A stretch of 64,000 bases of DNA, from positions 744,001 to 808,000 of the forward strand of contig NZ_JAATJK010000001.1 of assembly GCF_011927785.1 (NCBI RefSeq), written 5' to 3'. This DNA is from Micromonospora profundi. GTDB taxonomy: Bacteria; Actinomycetota; Actinomycetes; Mycobacteriales; Micromonosporaceae. Below, in pieces: positions 51,477 to 58,664 of this stretch. The notes below the pieces were generated by a model, which was given only the letters and a program-made list of their open reading frames with translations, did not search any database and was not told where the DNA came from. The first letter of the stretch is position 1; every line of letters begins with the position of its first letter. The position numbers and the translations under genes were made by a program.

Positions 51477-52591
51477 CGAACGTCTTCCCGCAGCACCCGG
51501 TCGAGCAGCGCGAGACCCGCGGTGAGCTCGGCGGTGCTACCGCCGAATCCGAGCCGGACGTGGTTGCGGTAGGCCTCGCCGAAGCACACGCCTGGTACGA
51601 GCAGCACCCGGTGCTGCTCGGCCAGCCGGCGGCAGGAGGCGACGACATCCGGTTGGCCGAGCAACTCGACGAACGCGGCCACCCCGCCGGCGGGCGGGCT
51701 GAGCCGCACCAGTTCCGGCCGGTCCGCCGCCCAGTCGATGAGCAACTGCCGGTTGGCGCGGGCGTGCTCCCGCTGCATGGCCACGATCCGGTCCGCGTGC
51801 CGGACCGCCTGCTCGGCGAAGAACTCCAGGACCGGCGAGACGTACAACGCGATGTAGTCGCGCAGCACCGCCATCCGGGCCAGCAGCTCCGGGGGCGCGA
51901 CACACCAGCCGACTCGCAGCCCGGCCAGGCCGTAGCTCTTGGAGAACGTGCCCCACACGATCGACCGCTCGTACTCGACAGGGATCGGCAGCGGGTCGGC
52001 AGTGTAGGTGAGTTCGCCGAACGCGTGGTCCCACACCAGCCAGGCACCCGCATCGGCGGCGATCGCTACCAGTTCCTTCTGCTGCTCGGCAGTGATGGAC
52101 ACACCTGTCGGGTTGTGCGGGAAGTTCACGACGATCATCCGCGGCCCGTGCGCCGCCAGCTCGCGCAGCACGGACAGGTCGGCGGCGAACCCGGCGTCCG
52201 GGTCCAGCTGCCACCGGGTCACCCGGCAACCCCGGGACGCCGCGATGTCGTACAGCTGCTGGTAGGCGGGGTCGAGCACGATGATCTCGTCACCCGGATC
52301 CAGAGCCAGGTGCATGACCAGGTAGATCGCCTCGCTGGAGCCGTGGGTGACCATCATCCGGTCGACGTCGCCGCCGGTCCACCGGTCGGCCAGCGCGGCA
52401 CGCAGCCGGTTGCCGCCGTAGCTCTCGCTGTCGTGGAACACCATCTCGTCGAGCTCGGACAGCTCGAACCCGCACAGGGCGCGGAACTCGTGCATGGACA
52501 GGTCGCGTACCCCGCTGCTGCCGATGTCGTGGTCAACCTTGTGGTAGTAGTCGCGCATCCAGGCTTCGAGGTGGGCAACGGCGATTTCCAT
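51461..52591 (-). CDS. VioD/OrfR-type PLP enzyme (capreomycidine- or streptolidine-synthase-like)
   Basis: 376 residues. Aligns with VioD at DIGSSGVRD, THGSSEAIYLV, IVVNFPHNPTGV, WDHAFGELTY, GTFSKSYGLAGLRVGWCV (PLP Lys218) and RDYIALYVSPVLEF. VioD cyclises 3-hydroxyarginine to capreomycidine; OrfR cyclises dihydroxyarginine to streptolidine. With the VioC-like hydroxylase 1.4 kb away it completes that pathway. The start ATG 52591 gives the family N-terminus; the open frame upstream is not coding. Confidence 0.88.
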   Translation of the reverse strand: MEIAVAHLEAWMRDYYHKVDHDIGSSGVRDLSMHEFRALCGFELSELDEMVFHDSESYGGNRLRAALADRWTGGDVDRMMVTHGSSEAIYLVMHLALDPGDEIIVLDPAYQQLYDIAASRGCRVTRWQLDPDAGFAADLSVLRELAAHGPRMIVVNFPHNPTGVSITAEQQKELVAIAADAGAWLVWDHAFGELTYTADPLPIPVEYERSIVWGTFSKSYGLAGLRVGWCVAPPELLARMAVLRDYIALYVSPVLEFFAEQAVRHADRIVAMQREHARANRQLLIDWAADRPELVRLSPPAGGVAAFVELLGQPDVVASCRRLAEQHRVLLVPGVCFGEAYRNHVRLGFGGSTAELTAGLALLDRVLREDVRPPRA

Positions 52592-52690
52592 GTCGAAGTC
52601 CGTCCCAATCGGTGACGCTGGCGCGGTGCGACCAGGCGACCGGATCCGTCGCCCGCCCACGGTATGCAGGCGGACACCGCAGCGCATGTC

Positions 52691-52725
52691 GCGGGAAGCC
52701 GGGACGACCGGTCCCGGCTTCCCGC
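52691..52725 (-). terminator. Terminator after the FhuF-like gene
   Basis: A perfect 15-bp stem (52691-52705 and 52711-52725, GCGGGAAGCCGGGAC and its complement) with a 5-base loop, between the FhuF-like and VioD-like genes. It suggests they are separate transcription units. Confidence 0.75.
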
Positions 52726-52767
52726 CTGCGGTGTCAGGGTTGCGGTGTCGCCCGTGATGCGCGCCCG

Positions 52768-53583
52768 TCAGCCGCCCGGCGGGCGGGCTAGTCGGATGCA
52801 GCAACCGGCGCAGATCTTCGCCTCCGGCAGAGTGAAGGCCAGGCAGCAGGTGTGGCGCTGGACTGTCGCGCCGCCGTCCGGCCCGGGAAGCAGGTCCACG
52901 AGATCCCGTACGCGGAGCGCGGTGAGCAGCGTGTCGACGTGGTCGACGGCATTGCCGGGCAGCGTGTGGGCGGCCCTCAGCACGGCGTGCGCCACGCCCG
53001 AGGCGAGCGACCCGCGCAACGAACGGGAGCTGACGCGGGCCACCGTCCGGATGTGCGTCAGCATCGGGCCGAGGTGCGCGTCCACAAGGGCTCCGCGTAG
53101 CGCGGTGAGCAGACCGGCCTCGTCAGTGGCCACCTCGACCCCGCCCCCGCGCGCCGTCGGATCCCACGGCAGCACCGCCACGCGTACCGACGGGCGGAGG
53201 GCGACGGTGAGCACCGAGTCGGGCGAGTCCAGACGTACCACCACATCGGTCGCACGGACCAGCGGAACCCGCCGGGCCGACGCCCAGCCGAGCACTGCGG
53301 GCAACGCCACCGCGTAGGTGTACGCCTTCCACGCCAGTGTCGCGGCGGCGTGCGGTGTGGCCTGGCGGCGACGCGCCACGACGTCGAGCAGTTCCGGCAG
53401 CCGGGTGCCGTCGGCGATGCTGCCGGCGCAGATCCAGTCCGGCCCGTCGCCGACCACCAGCTCAGGCGCCAGGCCTCCGGGCGGCTTGTCGCGGAAAGCC
53501 GCGGCCAGCGTCGCGCGCAACGGCCCCAGCGGATCGGCGCCGGGGAGCCGAACCGGCGACTCCACCCCGTCGATGCGGTGCAC
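52768..53583 (-). CDS. FhuF-like [2Fe-2S] ferric reductase family protein
   Basis: 271 residues. The C-terminus has the FhuF-type cluster motif CC-X10-C-X2-C (Cys246, Cys247, Cys258, Cys261 in RHTCCLAFTLPEAKICAGCC). The N-terminal part is helical and of the IucA/FhuF-associated kind. Characterised relatives reduce ferric siderophores. Here, within an NRPS cluster, it could reduce an iron-chelated product or serve in electron transfer. It is followed by a terminator and precedes the Rieske gene on the same strand by about 100 bases. Confidence 0.7.
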   Translation of the reverse strand: MHRIDGVESPVRLPGADPLGPLRATLAAAFRDKPPGGLAPELVVGDGPDWICAGSIADGTRLPELLDVVARRRQATPHAAATLAWKAYTYAVALPAVLGWASARRVPLVRATDVVVRLDSPDSVLTVALRPSVRVAVLPWDPTARGGGVEVATDEAGLLTALRGALVDAHLGPMLTHIRTVARVSSRSLRGSLASGVAHAVLRAAHTLPGNAVDHVDTLLTALRVRDLVDLLPGPDGGATVQRHTCCLAFTLPEAKICAGCCIRLARPPGG

Positions 53584-53685
53584 GTCGCATCCCGCCCTCC
53601 GGTCGTCGCGGTAGCAGCCGTTCGCAGCACGACGCTAGGACCGGGGCCGGCGGCCGGGGCAGTCACGGAAAGCGGCGACGGGCTC

Positions 53686-54030
53686 TCACAGCGCCAGCCA
53701 CAGGCACCCGTCGGCCTCCCGTACACCGATGATCTGCGCGTCCGGCGAGCGCCGGAAGTTGACACAGCGGCCGTCGGCGCCGAAGCGGTAACCGTGCAGC
53801 GGGCACTCGACGGCGTCGCGCACGAGTCGCGCGTCCACCATCAGGTACGCGCGGTGCGGGCAGTGGGCGTCGGTCGCGACCGGCGTGCCGCTCCGGGTGC
53901 GCCAGAGCAGGACGGTCCGCGCCGGGGCCGTGGACCGCCACACCAGCACGGTGCGGCCGACGTCGGCGCTGCGAGGGCCGCGTACCCACACCTGGGCGCC
54001 GCCGGAGTTCGCCTCGCCGGCAGGGGACAT
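53686..54030 (-). CDS. Small Rieske [2Fe-2S] ferredoxin
   Basis: 114 residues. A Rieske domain with CPH (Cys57, His59) and CPLH (Cys76, His79), spaced 16 residues apart, and little else. This resembles ferredoxins of Rieske oxygenases rather than the oxygenase itself, as no catalytic iron domain follows. It may feed one of the two P450s or the FhuF-like protein. The start is the ATG at 54030, for which the upstream GGGGGGG run serves as ribosome site; ATG 54039 is possible. Confidence 0.8.
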   Translation of the reverse strand: MSPAGEANSGGAQVWVRGPRSADVGRTVLVWRSTAPARTVLLWRTRSGTPVATDAHCPHRAYLMVDARLVRDAVECPLHGYRFGADGRCVNFRRSPDAQIIGVREADGCLWLAL

Positions 54031-54267
54031 GGCCGACATTCCCCCCCTCGTGCGACGTCGGCCGCCGGGTGCCCGGCGGCGGATTGTCGCCGAGGCTACC
54101 GGCGCGGGCCGCCGGCGGGCCGTCGCCCGAAGCGGGGACCGACACCGCGCACCGGTGACCCGACCGGAGCGCGATGTCCGGTGAACGCGGGACAGCAGAC
54201 CATGTTGACCGCCGTGGCCCCGCTCCGTTGACTTGGGATCCGACCGCCCCGCATCGGAGGAGCGTCC

Positions 54268-57200
54268 GTGATCGGCATCCACGATTCCGCTAAAAGCCTC
54301 GTCGCCGTACCGGATTCCGCTCGTCCCGGCCCCGGCGCCGGGACCACCGTGCCGGACCTGATCCGGGCCGTGGCGCACAGGCTGCCGGACGCGGTGGCTG
54401 TGGAGTCGGCAGGCAACCGTCTCACGTACGGTCAGCTGCTAGCGGAAGCCTCCGGGGTGGCCGAGGCGCTGCGCCACGCGGGCGTCGGGCCAGGCGAGCT
54501 CGTCGCGGTGGCGGTACCCCGCGGAGTCGACCTGGTGCCGGCGCTGCTCGGTGTCCAGCTCGCCGGCGCGGCGTACGTGCCGCTCGATCCCGAGCACCCG
54601 GCCGACCGGCTGAACCACGTCATCGCGGACTCCGGGGCGCGGATCCTGTTGACGGCCGACGCGGCCGGCGCACCCGGCCTGCGCGTACCGACCCGCATCC
54701 AGCTGACCGACGTCGCGGTGTGCCGCAGCCCGGTGCACCCCGCGCCGCTGCACCCGGACGCCACCGCGTACGTCATCTACACCTCCGGCTCGACCGGCCG
54801 GCCCAAGGGCGTCGTGGTGACACACGGCGCCTTCGCCAACTTCATCGAGTCGATGCGCGAGCGCCCCGGTCTGCCCGACGCGGTGGTGCTTCCCGCCGTG
54901 AGCACCGTCTCCTTCGACATCGCCGGCCTGGAGCTGTTCCTGCCGTTGACCACCGGCGGCCGGGTGGTCGTCGCCCGGCACGGCGAGACGAGCGACCCGC
55001 GCCGGCTGGCGGCGCTGCTCGCCGACACGGGCGCACGGGTCATGCAGGCGACACCGATCACCTGGCGGCTCCTGCTGGAGGCCGGCTGGTCGCCGCCGCC
55101 AGGCTTCACAGTGCTGTGTGGCGGGGAGCGGCTGCCGGCCGAGCTCGCCGAGCGGTTGCTCGGCGAGGGGGTCGTGCTCTGGGACCTGTACGGGCCGACG
55201 GAGACGACAGTGTGGTCGGCCGTCACCCGCCACGAGCGGGGCACTCCGGCCCGGTTCCACCCGGTCCGGGGGACCTCGCTCCGGGTGCTCGACGCGGGGC
55301 TGCGGCCGGTCCCGCTGGCCGAGGAGGGCGAGCTCTACATCGGTGGCGCCGGCGTCGCCACCGGCTACCTGGGCCGCCCGGCCCTGACCGCCACGCGGTT
55401 CGTCGCCGACCCGGACGACGCCGGAGCCCGGCTCTACCGCACCGGTGACATCGCCCGACGACACCTGGACGGGCGGATCGAGATCCTCGGCCGCAGCGAC
55501 GACCAGATCAAGATCCGTGGGTTCCGGATCGAGCCCGGCGAGGTAGAGCACCTGCTGGCTGGCCATCCCGGTGTGGCCGAGGCCGCGGTACGGGCGTTCG
55601 GCGGGAACGACGAGAACGCCCGGCTGGTGGCCTACATCCGGCCTGTCGATCCGGCCGACCCGCCCGACGCCCGGCACCTGCGGCAGCACCTCGCCCGCTG
55701 CGCGCCGGCCTACCTGGTACCGGCCCAGTTCGTCGTCCTGGACGAGCTGCCCCGTACGCCGAACGGCAAGCTGAACCGCTCCGCCCTGCCCCGGCCCGCC
55801 GAGCCGACCGGACCGGCCGCGACCACCGGCCGTACGTCCCCGGACGAGCCGGCCGGCGGCACCACCGAGCAGCGGATCGCGGCGATCGTGGCCGAGGTGC
55901 TCCAACGACCCGAGGTCGACCCGCACGAGGACTTCTTCGCCCTCGGCGGCGACTCGCTGCGCGCCGTCCAGATCGTGCTCCGGCTCAACGAGGAACTGCA
56001 GACCGAGGTGCCGATCAACGCGCTGTTCGAGGCCCGCACCGTCTACGGAATCGCGGCGCTGCTGGACGGCGACCGCACGGCCGGGACGCCGGCCGGAGCG
56101 CCGCGCGACGCGGGCGACGCCCGGCTCTCCGCAGCGCAGTGGCGGCTCTGGCTGCATCAGCTGGCGGCACCGGACAGCACCGTCGACAACACACCGGTGG
56201 TCGTCCGGCTGCCCGGCCCGGTCGACAGCACAGCCCTGGAGCGGGCAGTGACCGGCCTGCTGGAACGCCACGCGATCCTGCGTACCCGCTACGAACCGGA
56301 CCCGTCCGGCCTGCCGGTCCCGGTCGTTCAGCCGGCGTCGCCGCAGCGCCTCGCCGTCGAGGACGGCGACCCCGCGGCGATCCTGGCCGAGGAACTGGAC
56401 CGCCCCTTCGACCTCGCGGCCGCACCCCCGGTCCGGGTCCGCCTGGTGAGCCGGCCGGCCGACGAGTACGCGTACCTGCTGATGGTGGTCCACCGCATCG
56501 CCGCCGACGACCGGTCCCGGGAACTGATCGCCGATCAGGTACGGGCCGCGTACCGGGGTCGCACGGTGCCCGCCCCGCTGCTCGGCTACGCCGACGTCGC
56601 GCGGTCGCAGCGCGAGCATTCGGCGGGCCCGGCCGCGCGACGGCACCTCGACTTCTGGCGGGCCACGCTGTCCGGGGCCGCCGCGGTCGAACTGCCAGCC
56701 GACCGGCCACGGCCGGAGGTGCGGGACTGGCGCGGCGGCCGGGTGTGCTTCGACCTGCCGGCGGCCGTCGTGCGGGCACTCGACGACGTCGCGGCGGACC
56801 GGGACGCGACACGGGGCACGGCCCTGCTGGCAGGGCTGTCCGCCCTCCTGGCCCGTCGCACCGGCGGGACGGACGTGACCGTGGGCGTGCCCGTGGCCGG
56901 CCGCGACCGCCCCGGACTGGAGCACGTCGTGGGCATGCTGGAGGAGACGGCCGTGATCCGCGTCGACATCGCCGGCGGCATCGGCTTCCGGGACCTGCTC
57001 GGCCGCGTGCGCGCGGCAACTGTCGCCGCCGCGGAGCACGCCGTACTGCCGTTCGAGGACATCGTCGGCGCGGTGCCCACGACGGCGCAGGCCGAAGGCC
57101 GCAACCCCCTGTTCGACGTCTTCTTCGCCGACCACGGCATCCCCGCCCACCCGGCGGGCTTTCCACTGCCACATCCGCCCGCATCCCGGTACGACCTGTC

Positions 57201-57357
57201 CTGCGACCTCACCGCACGTGCCGACGGCGGCGTCGACGGCGGCCTGGTGTACGCCACCCAGTTGTTCGACGAAACAACTGTCGCCCGCCTCGCCGGCGAC
57301 TACGTGGCCCTGCTGGCGGAGGTCGCCGCGAACCCCGACGCTCCGGTGGTGTCCTGA
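54268..57357 (+). CDS. NRPS, A-PCP-C, predicted to activate glycine
   Basis: 1029 residues. Adenylation domain (about 30-510) with A3 YTSGSTGRPKG (171-181), A5 LYGPTETT, A7 LYRTGD, and A10 Lys501. The specificity residues by alignment to GrsA are D-I-L-Q-L-G-L-V-W, nearly the glycine code DILQLGLIW. Carrier domain (535-600) with Ser563 in LGGDS. Condensation domain (615-1025) whose HHxxxDG motif is HRIAADD (742-748), so the catalytic His is replaced by Arg. No MbtH gene is in view. GTG start after GGAGGAG. It overlaps the P450 gene by one base. Confidence 0.92.
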   Translation: MIGIHDSAKSLVAVPDSARPGPGAGTTVPDLIRAVAHRLPDAVAVESAGNRLTYGQLLAEASGVAEALRHAGVGPGELVAVAVPRGVDLVPALLGVQLAGAAYVPLDPEHPADRLNHVIADSGARILLTADAAGAPGLRVPTRIQLTDVAVCRSPVHPAPLHPDATAYVIYTSGSTGRPKGVVVTHGAFANFIESMRERPGLPDAVVLPAVSTVSFDIAGLELFLPLTTGGRVVVARHGETSDPRRLAALLADTGARVMQATPITWRLLLEAGWSPPPGFTVLCGGERLPAELAERLLGEGVVLWDLYGPTETTVWSAVTRHERGTPARFHPVRGTSLRVLDAGLRPVPLAEEGELYIGGAGVATGYLGRPALTATRFVADPDDAGARLYRTGDIARRHLDGRIEILGRSDDQIKIRGFRIEPGEVEHLLAGHPGVAEAAVRAFGGNDENARLVAYIRPVDPADPPDARHLRQHLARCAPAYLVPAQFVVLDELPRTPNGKLNRSALPRPAEPTGPAATTGRTSPDEPAGGTTEQRIAAIVAEVLQRPEVDPHEDFFALGGDSLRAVQIVLRLNEELQTEVPINALFEARTVYGIAALLDGDRTAGTPAGAPRDAGDARLSAAQWRLWLHQLAAPDSTVDNTPVVVRLPGPVDSTALERAVTGLLERHAILRTRYEPDPSGLPVPVVQPASPQRLAVEDGDPAAILAEELDRPFDLAAAPPVRVRLVSRPADEYAYLLMVVHRIAADDRSRELIADQVRAAYRGRTVPAPLLGYADVARSQREHSAGPAARRHLDFWRATLSGAAAVELPADRPRPEVRDWRGGRVCFDLPAAVVRALDDVAADRDATRGTALLAGLSALLARRTGGTDVTVGVPVAGRDRPGLEHVVGMLEETAVIRVDIAGGIGFRDLLGRVRAATVAAAEHAVLPFEDIVGAVPTTAQAEGRNPLFDVFFADHGIPAHPAGFPLPHPPASRYDLSCDLTARADGGVDGGLVYATQLFDETTVARLAGDYVALLAEVAANPDAPVVS

Positions 57358-58628
57358 TGAGCAGCACGTCGCCCGGCCCGGTCCTCGACCGCACGGACCC
57401 GATCCCGGACATCGACCTCGCCGACCCGGATCCGGCCCGTACGCCGGACCTGGAGCGGATCCTCGCGACCCTGCGGCCCGTCCACCCGGTCTTCTGGCAC
57501 GGCCCGAAGAGCCGACCGGGCTTCTGGGCGGTGATCCGCTACGCGGAGACGATGCGGGTCTACCGGGACCCGACCACATTCTCGGCCACGAACGGCATGA
57601 CGCTCGACAGCCTACGGCCCGGCCCGGACCCGGCCAGCGGCATGATGGTCGAGGTCACCGACCCGCCGGAGCACCGCCGCCTGCGGCGCAGCATCGGCGC
57701 CCTGTTCGCCGACGGCGTGGTCACCGACCTGGAGCCGGAGATCGACAGGTACGTCCGGAGGCTGCTCGTCGCCGTACGCGACCGCGGCGGGACGGTCGAC
57801 GTCGTCGAGGCCGTCGCCTCCCGCGTTCCGACCCACGCCGCGGGCCTGCTGCTGGGGCTGCCACCTGCCGACCTCGACTGGATCACCAGCCGGACGTCGC
57901 GGGTGTTCCTGTCCCGGGCGGCCGCGGATGACGGCGGGGACCTCCGCCAGGAAGCGGAACAGGCCAACGGCGAACTGCTCGGCTACTTCTCCCGGCTGCT
58001 GCGCACGAGCCGGCACCGGTCCGACGTCGACGGTCTCGTCCAGCGGCTCGCGGCGGGCACCGCCGACCGGGACGCCCTGACCACCGGCGAAGTGGTCCTC
58101 AACGCGCTCAACCTGGCGATCGGCGGCACCACGACGACCCGCGCGGCGCTTACCAACCTGCTGGACGCGCTGTCCCGGATGCCCGACGTGTTCGCGTCGC
58201 TGCGGGCCAACCCGTCCGCCGTACCGACGGCTGTCGAGGAGGCCGTGCGGTGGGGCAACCCGGTGCGGCACCTGGCCCGGGTCGCCACCTGCGACGTCGA
58301 GCTGGCGGGCCAGGCCATCAAGGAAGGCGACCCGGTCGTCGTGTGGCCCCGCTCCGCCAACCGCGACGAGGCAGTCTTCGCGCAGCCGGACACGTTCGAC
58401 GCCGGCCGGCATCCGAACCCGCACATCGGCTTCGCGGCTGGCCCGCACAGTTGCCCCGGCACCGCACTGGGCCGAGCCCAGCTGCGCGCGGTGCTGCGGC
58501 ACACAGTGGACCTGTTCACCGCCTGCGAACCTGCCGAGGGCGCCCGGCTGATGCAGTCGAACTTCCTGCACGGCTACGAACGGCTGCCGATGCGGTTCAC
58601 CGCCGCCGGCGACCACCTGTTTACGTGA
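57357..58628 (+). CDS. Cytochrome P450
   Basis: 423 residues from an ATG that overlaps the NRPS stop (TGATGA). Heme loop FAAGPHSCPGTALG with Cys366; K-helix EEAVRW (ExxR). The I-helix reads LAIGGTTTTRA: the acid residue before the conserved Thr is replaced by Thr, as in some P450s acting on carrier-bound amino acids or with unusual proton relays. Co-translated with NRPS genes, it probably oxidises a PCP-bound residue. A Rieske or other ferredoxin must supply electrons. Confidence 0.9.
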   Translation: MSSTSPGPVLDRTDPIPDIDLADPDPARTPDLERILATLRPVHPVFWHGPKSRPGFWAVIRYAETMRVYRDPTTFSATNGMTLDSLRPGPDPASGMMVEVTDPPEHRRLRRSIGALFADGVVTDLEPEIDRYVRRLLVAVRDRGGTVDVVEAVASRVPTHAAGLLLGLPPADLDWITSRTSRVFLSRAAADDGGDLRQEAEQANGELLGYFSRLLRTSRHRSDVDGLVQRLAAGTADRDALTTGEVVLNALNLAIGGTTTTRAALTNLLDALSRMPDVFASLRANPSAVPTAVEEAVRWGNPVRHLARVATCDVELAGQAIKEGDPVVVWPRSANRDEAVFAQPDTFDAGRHPNPHIGFAAGPHSCPGTALGRAQLRAVLRHTVDLFTACEPAEGARLMQSNFLHGYERLPMRFTAAGDHLFT

Positions 58629-58664
58629 CAACCGCCCCGGGCCGGGCGACCGTAGGTTTCCGGC

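Noticed and set aside
50296-54030. Azomycin (2-nitroimidazole) pathway, suggested by an MppP/RohP-like enzyme and a Rieske protein.
   Set aside because: The Rieske protein is a ferredoxin of 114 residues without the oxygenase domain, and no RohQ/RohR-like genes are seen, while VioC/VioD-type enzymes are present.
54439-57579. A 1046-codon minus-strand frame opposite the first NRPS.
   Set aside because: Antisense shadow. The plus strand has ordered A, PCP and C domains.
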